Shown here: one piece after another, positions 8,374 to 17,326 of the stretch
Layout: each line of letters opens with the position of its first letter
Position numbering within the stretch: the first letter of the stretch is position 1
Source: Rhodothermus bifroesti
Lineage (GTDB): Bacteria > Bacteroidota > Rhodothermia > Rhodothermales > Rhodothermaceae
Direction of reading: 5' to 3'
Length of the DNA: 64,000 bases
Assembly: GCF_017908595.1 (NCBI RefSeq)
Contig: NZ_JAGKTL010000003.1
Span: forward strand, 62,001 to 126,000
Program-made: the position numbers and the translations under genes
The notes under the pieces: model-generated
Told to the model about the DNA's origin: nothing
Seen by the model: the letters and a program-made list of their open reading frames with translations, nothing else
Database searches by the model: none

Positions 8374-10224
8374 ATGGTTGACTACCGACTTCGGGCGAGG
8401 ATTTTTATTGGGGTTATCAGTGTGTTACTTGGAGTGCTGCTGCTTCGGCTGGTCCAGATGCAGCTGGTGCAGACCGAGCTTTACAGGGGCGAGTCGCGCA
8501 GCAGTGCCATTCGAGAGCAGCGTGTTATGCCGGCGCGGGGGGCAATTTTCGATCGAAACGGTGTGCTCCTGGTCGACAGTGCACCGGCCTATTCGTTGCT
8601 GATTACACCGCGCTATTTTGACCCCAAGAACATCCCGCTGCTGGCGCAGCTTTTAGGCGTTCCGGACTCGGTTGTAGCGAACCGCCTAGCGCAAGCCCGT
8701 GCTTGGAGTGCCTATCGGCCTAGCAGGGTATTTACCGACTTGTCGTTTGAGACCTTTAGCCGGGTAGTCGAGAATCTGTACCGACTGCCTGGGGTGCAGT
8801 ATGAGATCGACCAGCGTCGACGTTATCACACACCAGCACGGGCTGCTCATGCCTTGGGTTACGTGCGGGAAATTACGCGAGAGGAGCTTGGCCAGCTGCA
8901 GCAAGAAGACTATGCCATGGGCGATCGCATCGGTAAAGCAGGCCTGGAGAAGTTCTACGAAAAGGCCCTGCGCGGCGTGCCTGGGCGTGCCTTTAAACTG
9001 GTCAACATTCACGGTCAGGAGATCAAGCCCTATCGCGATGGTGCTGAAGATACGCCCCCTATCAGCGGCTACGACCTTCACTTGGGACTGGACTACCGGG
9101 TACAAGCCTTAGCTGAATCGCTTTTTGTGGGTAAGCGGGGTGCTGCCGTAGCACTGGATCCGAACAGCGGCGAGATCATTGCGCTGGTCAGCATGCCCGA
9201 CTTTGATCCAGAGATCTTTGCTAGGTCTGTAGATCCGGCTACCTGGCACTACCTGACCAGTAGTCCTGAAAAGCCCATGTTCAACCGGGCTACGATGAGC
9301 GGTGTGCCCCCGGGGTCGACATGGAAGCCGTTTATGGCGCTTGTTGGACTTCAGGAAGGGGTGATCACCGAGCGCAGCACCATTTACTGCGGTGGCGGGT
9401 ATCTACTTGGCGGGCGGCTTTTCCGTTGTCACGGCGGGGCCCATGGGGCGCTTAGCGTGCGAGAGGCCATTCAGTATTCGTGCAATACCTACTTTTTTAC
9501 GGTGATGATGCGTCTTGATGTAAACACCTTCCGCCGCTGGGCTAACCGCTTTGGTTTTGGCGTACTGGCTCCCATGGATATTGCTGAACAGAATCCGGGC
9601 CTTATTCCCGATTCAAACTATTACAACCGGCGCTATCCGAGGGGCTGGACACCGGGCTACACGATCAATCTGGGCATTGGTCAGGGGGACATGACCGTAA
9701 CGCCTATGCAACTGGCACGCTATGTGGCAGCGATTGCCAATGGAGGGACGCTCTACCCCCCGCATCTCGTACGCAAGCTGGTACATCCCGAAACCGGCCA
9801 AGAGCTTCAGCCTAAGTTGCCCCCTGCGGAGCACATTCCGATCAAGCCTGAGTACTTTGAGATCGTTCGGGAGGGCATGCGGCGTGTCATGGAAGCCGGT
9901 ACAGGCCGCTGGGTGCAGCTTCCTGGCATCCCTAGCGGGGGGAAAACAGGTACAGCCCAGGCTCCTGGAGGCCGCAAGGATCACTCGCTGTTTATCATGT
10001 TTGCACCGTTTGATGACCCGAAAATCGCTATTGCCGTACTGGTGGAAAATGCAGGTTTTGGAGCCACGGTCGCGGCGCCTATTGCTAGCCTGATGGCTGA
10101 ACTTTACCTGACCGGTCAAGTTGCTACCACGCCCCAGCGGCGTTACATGCTGGAGCATGTGCTGCGTCAGCGCAGCCAGCCCCTAAGCGAAACCCCTGTC
10201 GTGCAAGCAGCAGCCTCACAATAG
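8374..10224 (+). CDS. mrdA: Penicillin-binding protein 2 (peptidoglycan transpeptidase)
   Basis: 616 aa class B PBP of the cell-elongation machine (elongasome). A short cytoplasmic tail and one membrane helix (about residues 9-30) are followed by the dimerisation domain with RGAIFDRNG, then the transpeptidase domain. The active-site triad motifs are all present: STWK with Ser315 as the acyl-enzyme nucleophile, SCN at 369-371, and KTG at 524-526. rodA follows three bases after the stop, giving the usual PBP2/SEDS pair in which RodA polymerises and PBP2 cross-links glycan strands. mreB/C/D are not in this window. The gene is divergent from the 1029-aa fusion and preceded by the 27-bp repeats. 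Confidence 0.95.
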   Translation: MVDYRLRARIFIGVISVLLGVLLLRLVQMQLVQTELYRGESRSSAIREQRVMPARGAIFDRNGVLLVDSAPAYSLLITPRYFDPKNIPLLAQLLGVPDSVVANRLAQARAWSAYRPSRVFTDLSFETFSRVVENLYRLPGVQYEIDQRRRYHTPARAAHALGYVREITREELGQLQQEDYAMGDRIGKAGLEKFYEKALRGVPGRAFKLVNIHGQEIKPYRDGAEDTPPISGYDLHLGLDYRVQALAESLFVGKRGAAVALDPNSGEIIALVSMPDFDPEIFARSVDPATWHYLTSSPEKPMFNRATMSGVPPGSTWKPFMALVGLQEGVITERSTIYCGGGYLLGGRLFRCHGGAHGALSVREAIQYSCNTYFFTVMMRLDVNTFRRWANRFGFGVLAPMDIAEQNPGLIPDSNYYNRRYPRGWTPGYTINLGIGQGDMTVTPMQLARYVAAIANGGTLYPPHLVRKLVHPETGQELQPKLPPAEHIPIKPEYFEIVREGMRRVMEAGTGRWVQLPGIPSGGKTGTAQAPGGRKDHSLFIMFAPFDDPKIAIAVLVENAGFGATVAAPIASLMAELYLTGQVATTPQRRYMLEHVLRQRSQPLSETPVVQAAASQ

Positions 10225-10227
10225 CTT

Positions 10228-11484
10228 ATGTTCAGCGAGCGGCGTAAAGTAGACTTGGTGCTCATCAGCTTCTGGGTGCTGCTGGTCAGTGCAGGCCTAA
10301 TGGCGATCTATAGCACAACGCATGGTCCAGCAGCAGAATTTTTGCCGCAAAGCGTAAGGGATAACTTCATGCGACAGCTGTTGTGGGCTGGGTTATCGCT
10401 GGTAGCCTTGGGTGCTGTGCTGGCCTTGCCCATTCGCTTTTTCCAAACTATGGCCTATCCGATCTATGGCCTAACCCTTGTGCTGCTCGTGATCACGCTG
10501 GCCATTGGGCGCGAAGTCAACGGCGCTAAAGCTTGGCTATACTTTGGGCCTGTGGGTTTGCAGACTTCAGAGCTGGCTAAGGTAGGAACGGTATTGGCCG
10601 TGGCGCGGCTGCTTTCAAGCCGTCAAGCGCGCGTTGATACGGTGCGTTACGCTTTGGCTGCTGTTGGATTGATTTTGCTCCCAGCCGGAATCATTATCCT
10701 CCAAAACGATACCGGAACGGCGCTGATCTTTTTGGCGCTTATTCCCATCATGCTGTTTTGGAGCGGTCTCCCTATGGCCACGGTTTTGTTGGTGATTTCC
10801 CCAGCCCTTGCGGGCTACCTGACCGTGGTCTACTGGCCTGCGGCCTTGGCCTTTGCTGTGCTGTTTACAGTGGGTATGTACTGGCGTACCCGTGAGGCCT
10901 ATATGGGTGTTTTAGCTGGCTTGTTCACGGGTGGTGCGGCTGCAGCAGCCTCGTTTGCCTTAGCGTATGTGCTTAAACCCTATCAGTTAGCACGTGTGAT
11001 TTCGTTTACCAACCCTGAATCGGAAGCTTTTCGCAAAACTTACGGCTTCCACCTAGTGCAGTCGAAAGCCGCCATTGGGTCCGGTGGTCTTTGGGGCAAA
11101 GGCTTTATGCAGGGCACGCAGACGCAAGGCGCTTACGTACCTGAGCAGTCGACCGACTTTATTTTTAGTGTCATTGGGGAGGAGTTTGGCTTTGTAGGTG
11201 CTGGACTGGTGGTTTTGCTTTTTACGCTACTTTTAATACGGCTGATACGTTTGGGTAGCGAATGCCGCCATCCTTTTGGTATGCTGGTGGCTGCAGGGGT
11301 TGCTGGCGTGATCCTGATTCACGTTTTCATCAACATTGGCATGACCACCGGTTTACTTCCCGTCATTGGTATCCCGCTGCCGTTTTTATCCTATGGTGGT
11401 TCGGCTTTGCTGACCCATACGCTCATGTTGGCAATTGTGCTCGATTTACACCGGCGTCGTGACGACTTTTCAATCTTTGTCTGA
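10228..11484 (+). CDS. rodA: Rod-shape determining SEDS glycosyltransferase RodA
   Basis: 418 aa polytopic FtsW/RodA/SpoVE protein with about ten hydrophobic segments. It polymerises lipid II into glycan strands in lateral wall synthesis. Family motifs visible are NDTGTALIFLA, GKGFMQGTQTQ with AYVPEQSTDFIFSVIGEE just after it, and GIPLPFLSYGGSALL near the C-terminus. The stretch between about residues 185 and 245 is longer and more hydrophobic than in E. coli RodA, suggesting extra membrane helices. It directly follows mrdA and is probably co-transcribed with it. Confidence 0.94.
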   Translation: MFSERRKVDLVLISFWVLLVSAGLMAIYSTTHGPAAEFLPQSVRDNFMRQLLWAGLSLVALGAVLALPIRFFQTMAYPIYGLTLVLLVITLAIGREVNGAKAWLYFGPVGLQTSELAKVGTVLAVARLLSSRQARVDTVRYALAAVGLILLPAGIIILQNDTGTALIFLALIPIMLFWSGLPMATVLLVISPALAGYLTVVYWPAALAFAVLFTVGMYWRTREAYMGVLAGLFTGGAAAAASFALAYVLKPYQLARVISFTNPESEAFRKTYGFHLVQSKAAIGSGGLWGKGFMQGTQTQGAYVPEQSTDFIFSVIGEEFGFVGAGLVVLLFTLLLIRLIRLGSECRHPFGMLVAAGVAGVILIHVFINIGMTTGLLPVIGIPLPFLSYGGSALLTHTLMLAIVLDLHRRRDDFSIFV

Positions 11485-11550
11485 ACAAGACGGGCTGCTT
11501 TTTTGTAGATTCGGGCCGTGCTGTTCATGGGAGCATTCCTTTAGCGTGGC

Positions 11551-13242
11551 ATGAAAGCCTACTTGACGCAAGTGCTGCAGCAAGTGCTGCAGGAGATCGA
11601 TGGCGTGCCCGAGACGTTCACGCCGGAATTTGAAAAGCCTGGCAATCCAGCATACGGCGATTTGGCTACGAATGTAGCTTTGCAACTGGCCCGCGTGCTT
11701 AAGCGACCGCCTCGGGCCCTAGCCGATGAGCTGGCCAAACGGCTGCGTGCGTTGCTTGATGCACGGCGGATTGCAGCGGTTGAGGTGGCAGGGCCTGGTT
11801 TTCTGAATTTTCGCTTTGCCCCCGATTACCTCGCTCAAGTGCTGGCTGATATCCTGGCAGCGGGCGACCAGTATGGCCGTAGCAACGTTGGCCAGGGAAA
11901 ACCTGCGCTGGTAGAATATGTCAGCGCCAATCCGACCGGCCCACTGACCGTTGGCCATGGCCGCAACGCCGTCCTGGGAGATACCATTGCCAATCTACTG
12001 GACTGGATAGGCTACCGCGTTACACGCGAGTATTACTTTAACGACGCCGGGCGCCAGATGCGCATCTTGGGCGAATCGGTGCGTGCACGTTACCTGGCCT
12101 TGGTAGATCCAACGCTTCCTACCAAGAAAATACAGGTCGCTGAGGGGGAATGGGTTGAAGTGCCTGAATCGTTTCCGGAAGATGGCTACCTGGGAGAGTA
12201 TATCATCGATATTGCCCGCATGCTCTATGAACGCCACGGCGATGCACTCTGCAAAACCGTGGACGTGGCGCCCTTTAAAGAGGCGGCCGAAGCGGTCATT
12301 TTTGCCGATATTCGCCGGACGCTTGAGCGGCTGGGCATTCGCATGGATAGCTACTACAACGAGCACACGCTTTACGAGAACGGCAAAATCTGGGAAGTGG
12401 TTGAGGCGCTACGTGCCAAAGGTTACATCTACGAAAAAGATGGGGCGGTTTGGTTTCGTACTACCGCTTTAGGCAAAGAACAAGACACGGTACTTATCAA
12501 ACAGACCGGAGAGCCTACCTACCGGTTGCCGGATATCGCCTACCACATTACCAAGTTCGAACGGGGGTTTGTACGTATTGTTGATGTTTTTGGGGCCGAT
12601 CACATTGCCACCTATCCCGATGTATTGCGTGCGCTGGAGGTGCTAGGCTACGACGTGCGTAAGGTCGATGTCGTGATCTACCAGTTTGTCACTTTGGTCC
12701 GCGGCGGCGAACCGGTAAAAATGTCCACACGCCGCGCAACGTATGTAACGCTGGATGAGCTTATCGATGAAGTGGGAGAAGACGTTACGCGCTTTTTCTT
12801 CTTAATGCGTTCGCCCAATACGCACTTAGAGTTTGACCTCGACCTGGCGCGCGAGGCCAGCGAAAAAAACCCTGTCTTTTATTTGCAGTATGCGCATGCC
12901 CGCATCTGCTCCATTATGCGCAAGGCTGCCGAGGTAGGGTTGGAAGAAAGACCGAACCCCAACCTTACTCTGCTGCGCCACGAGGCTGAGCAAGGCCTGA
13001 TCAAGGAGCTCATGCGCTTCCCAGAAGTCATTCAAGAAGCAGCGCAGACCTATGAGCCGCACCGACTGGCCGTTTATTTGCGCGAGGTAGCTGTGGCATT
13101 TACGAAGTTTTACGATCAGTGCCGGATTATCGGCGAAGATGAGCCGCTGGCCCTAGCGCGTTTGGCCCTGGCGCGCGCAGCCCAACGGGTACTGGCGAAC
13201 GGATTGCGTGTGCTGGGTATCTCAGCTCCTGAACGGATGTAG
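11551..13242 (+). CDS. argS: Arginyl-tRNA synthetase
   Basis: 563 aa, normal length for class I ArgRS. It charges tRNA-Arg in the cytosol. The N-terminal Add-1 domain is followed by the Rossmann core with VSANPTGPLTVGHGRNA (about residues 124-140), the HIGH-equivalent; its first histidine position is Thr134, giving TVGH. GGEPVKMSTRRATYVTLDEL is the KMSK-type loop, and the C-terminal helical anticodon-binding domain ends in RVLGISAPERM, typical of the family. The 66-base gap after rodA contains no clear hairpin. pheA starts two bases after the stop, so the two are probably one transcript. Confidence 0.95.
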   Translation: MKAYLTQVLQQVLQEIDGVPETFTPEFEKPGNPAYGDLATNVALQLARVLKRPPRALADELAKRLRALLDARRIAAVEVAGPGFLNFRFAPDYLAQVLADILAAGDQYGRSNVGQGKPALVEYVSANPTGPLTVGHGRNAVLGDTIANLLDWIGYRVTREYYFNDAGRQMRILGESVRARYLALVDPTLPTKKIQVAEGEWVEVPESFPEDGYLGEYIIDIARMLYERHGDALCKTVDVAPFKEAAEAVIFADIRRTLERLGIRMDSYYNEHTLYENGKIWEVVEALRAKGYIYEKDGAVWFRTTALGKEQDTVLIKQTGEPTYRLPDIAYHITKFERGFVRIVDVFGADHIATYPDVLRALEVLGYDVRKVDVVIYQFVTLVRGGEPVKMSTRRATYVTLDELIDEVGEDVTRFFFLMRSPNTHLEFDLDLAREASEKNPVFYLQYAHARICSIMRKAAEVGLEERPNPNLTLLRHEAEQGLIKELMRFPEVIQEAAQTYEPHRLAVYLREVAVAFTKFYDQCRIIGEDEPLALARLALARAAQRVLANGLRVLGISAPERM

Positions 13243-13244
13243 CT

Positions 13245-14111
13245 ATGGAAACGGCGGTCCAAAAATACACGGTAGCTTTTCAGGGAGAGCTAGGCGCTTT
13301 TAGCGAAGAAGCAATCCTGGCCTATTTTGGAGAAGCACAGGCCGATCCGGTACCCCTACCTACCTTTGAGGCAGTGTTTGAAGCCTTAGAACGCGGCGAA
13401 GTGGATCGGGCAATGATCCCGATCGAAAACTCCCTCTTTGGGAGCGTACATGTGAACTACGACCTGCTGCGAACGCACGAGGTGACCATCATAGGCGAGC
13501 TGCAGCTGCGCATCCGGCATCATCTTTTAGGACTACCCGGAAGTCGGCTATCGCAGATTCGCCGCGTCTACTCGCATCCCCAAGCGTTGGGCCAGTGCCA
13601 AACGTATTTGCGCACCCAATTGCGCCATGCCGAAATCATTCCCGCCTACGACACGGCTGGGGCAGCCCGTATGGTTGCCGAAAAAGGAGATCCCGAAGCT
13701 GCAGCTATTGCTGGAGCCCGAGCAGCAGCTAAATATGGCCTCAAGATACTGGCCTCCGGCATCGAGAGCCACCCGCAAAACTATACGCGTTTTTTGCTGC
13801 TGGCTCGACCCCAGGTAAAGCCCCCGAACGGCGATCCCAAAACCATGAAAACTTCTATTGTTTTTGCGTTACGCGAAAACGTCCCGGGTGCACTCTTTAA
13901 AAGTCTGGCCGTTTTTGCCCTGCGCGATTTGGATCTGTACAAAATCGAAAGCCGACCTTTAATTGGCATGCCAGGCAGCTACTTGTTTTATTTGGACGTA
14001 GCCGGTTCGATCCACGATGCAGCATTGCAGCGCGCATTGGATCATTTAGCCGAAGTGGCCGCGTTTGTACGCTTACTGGGTTCCTATCCTCGCGGAGAAC
14101 GGGTAGATTAA
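13245..14111 (+). CDS. pheA: Prephenate dehydratase
   Basis: 288 aa monofunctional prephenate dehydratase, converting prephenate to phenylpyruvate in phenylalanine synthesis. The N-terminal catalytic part shows FQGELGAFSEEAILAYFG, MIPIENSLFGSVHVNYDLL and NYTRFLLL (the conserved TRF motif). The C-terminal ACT domain has KTSIVFALRENVPGALFK and the phenylalanine-binding signature KIESRPL, so end-product inhibition by phenylalanine is expected. No chorismate mutase domain is fused. It sits two bases after argS and three before ftsX, which looks like co-transcription by convenience rather than function. Confidence 0.94.
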   Translation: METAVQKYTVAFQGELGAFSEEAILAYFGEAQADPVPLPTFEAVFEALERGEVDRAMIPIENSLFGSVHVNYDLLRTHEVTIIGELQLRIRHHLLGLPGSRLSQIRRVYSHPQALGQCQTYLRTQLRHAEIIPAYDTAGAARMVAEKGDPEAAAIAGARAAAKYGLKILASGIESHPQNYTRFLLLARPQVKPPNGDPKTMKTSIVFALRENVPGALFKSLAVFALRDLDLYKIESRPLIGMPGSYLFYLDVAGSIHDAALQRALDHLAEVAAFVRLLGSYPRGERVD

Positions 14112-14114
14112 GCC

Positions 14115-14996
14115 ATGTCGCTGCGCTATACGCTTCGGGAAGGATTGGCCGGATTGCAGCGGGCCCGTTTTGCCTCGATGGCAGCCATTAGCGCCATGAC
14201 GGTCGCGCTGGTACTCATCGGCCTGTTTACTGCAGTAGGCTACCATGCGCATCAGATCACCAACTGGCTGCGCCAGCGCGTTGGCGAAATCGAGATTTTC
14301 CTCAAAGACGATACCGATGAAGCTTTGGCGCAGGCCCTCTATGCGCGCGTTCGCAGTTTGCCCGGTGTAACCGAAGCGCGCTACATTTCCCGCGAAGAGG
14401 CGCGGCAGATTTTCTTAGAAGAGTTTGGCGAAGGGGGGGAAGTGTTTTTAGATGAACCTTTTCTGCCCGCTTCCATTCGCGTGCGTTTTGAACCTGCCTT
14501 AGCCAACCCGGATACACTAGCGCGCCTGGCTTCTTGGATTTCAAGCTGGAATCACGTTGACGAAGTGGTCTTTAATCAACCTTTACTGGTCAAGGTGCAG
14601 CAAAACCTGCGTCTTATCACCTTAACAGGGCTAGCGCTAGGGTTGCTGGTTATGTTGGCAGCTGTTTTTTTGGTAGCGAATACAATTCGGCTTACCGTAT
14701 ATGCCCGGCGGCTGTTGATCCGCACCATGAAGCTTGTAGGGGCAACAGATGCCTTTATCCGACGTCCCTTTGTAGTAGAAGGCATGGTGCAGGGGGCACT
14801 AGCCGGCTTGTTAGCTGCTTTGGTGGTGGCTGCAGCCTATCAACTGACCATAGGCTATTTGCCGCAGCTAAGCAGTAGTCCGCGGACTTTTCTGCTGGTT
14901 TTGGTGGTGGGACTGCTGCTGTATGGCATTGTGCTCGGCTGGTTTGGAGCGGCTTGGGCTGCGCGACGGTTTATTCGTCAAGTGTCGCTGCATTAA
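14115..14996 (+). CDS. ftsX: Cell-division protein FtsX (permease-like)
   Basis: 293 aa. The N-terminal cytoplasmic tail and first membrane helix (about 20-42) are followed by an extracytoplasmic domain (about 50-165, with EIEIFLKDDTDEALAQ and EARYISREEARQIFLEEFGE). Three C-terminal helices carry the FtsX permease motif NTIRLTVYARRLLIRTMKLVGA. FtsX normally pairs with the ATPase FtsE to control wall hydrolases at the septum; ftsE is not adjacent. The gene is convergent with the symporter operon, with two bases between stops and no visible terminator. Confidence 0.92.
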   Translation: MSLRYTLREGLAGLQRARFASMAAISAMTVALVLIGLFTAVGYHAHQITNWLRQRVGEIEIFLKDDTDEALAQALYARVRSLPGVTEARYISREEARQIFLEEFGEGGEVFLDEPFLPASIRVRFEPALANPDTLARLASWISSWNHVDEVVFNQPLLVKVQQNLRLITLTGLALGLLVMLAAVFLVANTIRLTVYARRLLIRTMKLVGATDAFIRRPFVVEGMVQGALAGLLAALVVAAAYQLTIGYLPQLSSSPRTFLLVLVVGLLLYGIVLGWFGAAWAARRFIRQVSLH

Positions 14997-14998
14997 GC

Positions 14999-15142
14999 TT
15001 ATTTTTGGGAAAAGTGGCGGTAGAGGGCCACAGCAACCCCAAGCGAAAGCAGCAAGACAGCCGCAGGAATCACCACGCCCCAAAGCGTCACTGAGCGTGT
15101 TGGTTCAGCGTGCTGAAACAGCAAAAACAGCGCTTGCATCAT
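14999..15142 (-). CDS. 47-aa membrane microprotein, last gene of symporter operon
   Basis: Starts at tandem ATGs (15142/15139); the first overlaps the stop of the preceding 39-aa gene as ATGA, so translation is probably coupled. The product reads MMQALFLLFQHAEPTRSVTL then a single hydrophobic helix (WGVVIPAAVLLLSLGVAVAL) and a short basic tail RHFSQK. The frame is open 42 bases further upstream, but that extension would run inside the upstream gene. I do not recognise the family. Position at the end of a four-gene transporter transcript suggests a small accessory subunit. Confidence 0.6.
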   Translation of the reverse strand: MMQALFLLFQHAEPTRSVTLWGVVIPAAVLLLSLGVAVALYRHFSQK

Positions 15143-15258
15143 ACGCGGTTTCCTTTGCGGTGATGGCGTCGGTAAGAGCGCCAAGCCAACAGCAACCCCA
15201 GGAGTGAGGCGGCGTACGCGATGGTCATCCCGATAACTGTTGCCAGCCCTTGTTCCAT
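15139..15258 (-). CDS. 39-aa membrane microprotein in symporter operon
   Basis: Translated from ATG at 15258: MEQGLATVIG, then a hydrophobic helix MTIAYAASLLGLLLAW, then a strongly basic tail RSYRRHHRKGNRV. The positive-inside rule puts the C-terminus in the cytoplasm. GGGAG lies about 7 bases upstream, and the start is one base after the stop of the 96-aa gene. The stop overlaps the next ATG. Very short single-helix partners of sodium:solute symporters are known in other bacteria; calling this one of them is inference from position and shape. Confidence 0.6.
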   Translation of the reverse strand: MEQGLATVIGMTIAYAASLLGLLLAWRSYRRHHRKGNRV

Positions 15259-15259
15259 T

Positions 15260-15550
15260 TTAGGTCTCCCAACGAACCGTTTTTTCCAGTTGCTGCAAGT
15301 ATTCCTTTTGGCGCTGCTCGTATTCTTCGGAGATGGCCTTGAGTTTGGGGTCGATTACCCAATGCAGCAACGCTGTGAGTACAATCCCGACCCCCAGCGT
15401 AACTAACCCCTCCCAACGCAGCAGCAAGCTTAGTGCTGTACCTAAGGTGAGTGTTACATAGGCCAGGGGGGAAAGAATAATCGCTATAGCGTCTTCTTTG
15501 GTCCACTCGTCAGCTTCAGCTGCCGTCCAGGAGCGTCGAATCCAGCCCAT
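15260..15550 (-). CDS. 96-aa two-helix membrane protein in symporter operon
   Basis: Soluble, charged N-terminus (about 1-20), two hydrophobic helices (about 21-45 and 48-65, the second with LVTLGVGIVLTALLHWV), then a charged amphipathic C-terminal helix (KLKAISEEYEQRQKEYLQQL) that looks like a coiled coil. It starts five bases after the symporter stop and ends one base before the next gene. I do not recognise a named family. The size and topology resemble small auxiliary subunits of SSS transporters such as the DUF4212 type, but I cannot show homology. Confidence 0.7.
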   Translation of the reverse strand: MGWIRRSWTAAEADEWTKEDAIAIILSPLAYVTLTLGTALSLLLRWEGLVTLGVGIVLTALLHWVIDPKLKAISEEYEQRQKEYLQQLEKTVRWET

Positions 15551-15555
15551 AGCAT

Positions 15556-17145
15556 TTACGTTGCAGGTTGCGTTTTGGGGGTAAGTAAGCCGCGGCGCTC
15601 AGCCTCACGACGCACCGGTCCCCACCAGCCAAGGGGGCGAGCCATCACGTAATATTTCACCAGGTGGTCCATATTTTCGGGTGGGGTTAGCAGCGTAACC
15701 GGAAGGTACACCAGCGCGCCGAGCACCATTAGCAGCCAAAACTGCTCGTAGTCGGCCAGCGGTGGTAATATGTCAAAGGCCGGCAGCACCCAGACCACCA
15801 GCCAGCTAAAGCCCAAATTCGCAATCCAAGCCGAAAGATATCCCCAGGCATTAAAACGCCACCAGACCACCTGGAGAATATTCGGCAGCCATACCCCTGC
15901 AGCCATGATCCAAAGGGCAAAAATAAGCCATGAGGTGATTTCCTCCATCATCAGCCCGTAGATCAGCGAGCCGATAAGTAAAATCAACGTGGCTATGCGT
16001 CCGACCCACACCAGCTCACGTTCAGAGGCGTGCGGCTTCACGTAGTGCTGGTAAAGGTCGCGTGTGGCGTACAGCGCCCCCAGGTTGAGGTGCGTAGAAA
16101 TGGTGGACAAGTGGATGGCTACAATACCGGCAAAGAAAAAGCCTACTAGTCCAGCAGGCAAAAAGTCAAATCCTAGTCGAAACCAGCCCAGCTCGTACTC
16201 AGCCGTGTTTTCGATACCTGGAAACATCACGTAAAAGGCTAAAATAGCTACTGCCCATAAGGCATTGCGCATGAGCACCAGTGCACTGCCCCACCAAATG
16301 CTGTAGCTGGCATCGCGCACTGTCCGGGCCGACTGAATGCGTTGTGCCTCAGCGAACCAGTCGATGGTGGTGCCCATGCCAAATCCGCCTAGTAGCGCAA
16401 TAAAAAGCATGGTCAGAAACCAGGCTACAGGAAAATCGCCCGTAAACCATCCCGTGAAAGCAAAAGGATTGAGGCGGTGCGCTTCGCCCATAGCCGTTAG
16501 CTTTTGCACAATGGCCAAAGGACCACCAGCTTCGGCAATCCCCCAAAGCGAAACCAGTACAATGATGAAAAAGGCAATAATCCCCTGCTGAAAGTCAGCG
16601 ACCACAACGCCCCAGTAGCCTGCAGCCAATACGTAAAGCGCGCAGGCGCCCGAAAAGACCACAAGCCCCACCCACGGCTCCCAGCCAAACAAAAACTGGC
16701 AGACCTTTCCCATTGCAATGCCTACCCAGCCCAGAATGAACATGTTCATAAAAACCTGCCAGCCAGCCATCCAACCACGGATGAGTTCAGCCCCCAAACC
16801 CCCAAAGCGCAGCACATTCCATTCGGCTTGCGTGTAAGCCAGCGAGCGGCGAAAAATGCGTGTGGAAACAAAGGCGCTAATGGCGCACCAGGCCGAAAAG
16901 AACGTGTACCAGATGCCGGAAAGCCCATAACGATAAATTACGCCAGTCACCCACATGGGCGTGTCCGTCGCTGTGTGCGTAGCATAGACCGAGGCCGCCG
17001 GTAGCCACCAGGGTAAACCACGGCCCGCCAGAAAAAAATCTGACTGCGAGCGTTTGCCTAGGCGATAAAAGAAAAACCCGCTGCCGATCATGATCAGCAA
17101 GTAAAGCGCAACCCAAAGCCAGTCTAGCCAACCAAAGACAACCAT
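15556..17145 (-). CDS. Sodium:solute symporter (SSS family)
   Basis: 529 aa with about 13 hydrophobic segments. It is a cation-coupled uptake transporter of the inner membrane. The family signature appears early (SQSDFFLAGRGLPWWLPAAS, then YATHTATDTPMWVTG), and later segments keep the LeuT-like spacing. The substrate cannot be read from sequence; the subfamily with WYTFFSAWCAISAF and the three small followers does not match proline or pantothenate carriers that I recognise. It leads a minus-strand operon of four genes with gaps of 5 and 1 bases and a 4-base overlap. Confidence 0.88.
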   Translation of the reverse strand: MVVFGWLDWLWVALYLLIMIGSGFFFYRLGKRSQSDFFLAGRGLPWWLPAASVYATHTATDTPMWVTGVIYRYGLSGIWYTFFSAWCAISAFVSTRIFRRSLAYTQAEWNVLRFGGLGAELIRGWMAGWQVFMNMFILGWVGIAMGKVCQFLFGWEPWVGLVVFSGACALYVLAAGYWGVVVADFQQGIIAFFIIVLVSLWGIAEAGGPLAIVQKLTAMGEAHRLNPFAFTGWFTGDFPVAWFLTMLFIALLGGFGMGTTIDWFAEAQRIQSARTVRDASYSIWWGSALVLMRNALWAVAILAFYVMFPGIENTAEYELGWFRLGFDFLPAGLVGFFFAGIVAIHLSTISTHLNLGALYATRDLYQHYVKPHASERELVWVGRIATLILLIGSLIYGLMMEEITSWLIFALWIMAAGVWLPNILQVVWWRFNAWGYLSAWIANLGFSWLVVWVLPAFDILPPLADYEQFWLLMVLGALVYLPVTLLTPPENMDHLVKYYVMARPLGWWGPVRREAERRGLLTPKTQPAT

Positions 17146-17276
17146 AGTATGGGTTTTTTAGCGAAACGTGAAGATGTCGCAAATGCTAAAAAGTATGGAT
17201 TAAAATGTCAATGCACAAAACATGGCAGAAAGCTTAAAAAAGATCAGCATGGTGCGAACTTTTAGAAAATCTGACC

Positions 17277-17291
17277 GTTTAGCCGCTAAAC
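17277..17291. promoter_or_regulatory. 15-bp palindrome between symporter operon and FKBP gene
   Basis: GTTTAGC-C-GCTAAAC is a perfect inverted repeat with a one-base centre, in the 181-base divergent region and 35 bases before the FKBP start. It may be an operator for either gene. It is too short for a convincing RNA hairpin with function. Confidence 0.35.
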
Positions 17292-17326
17292 CATAGCAAC
17301 TATAGGCCAATTCAGGAGCGTCTACC

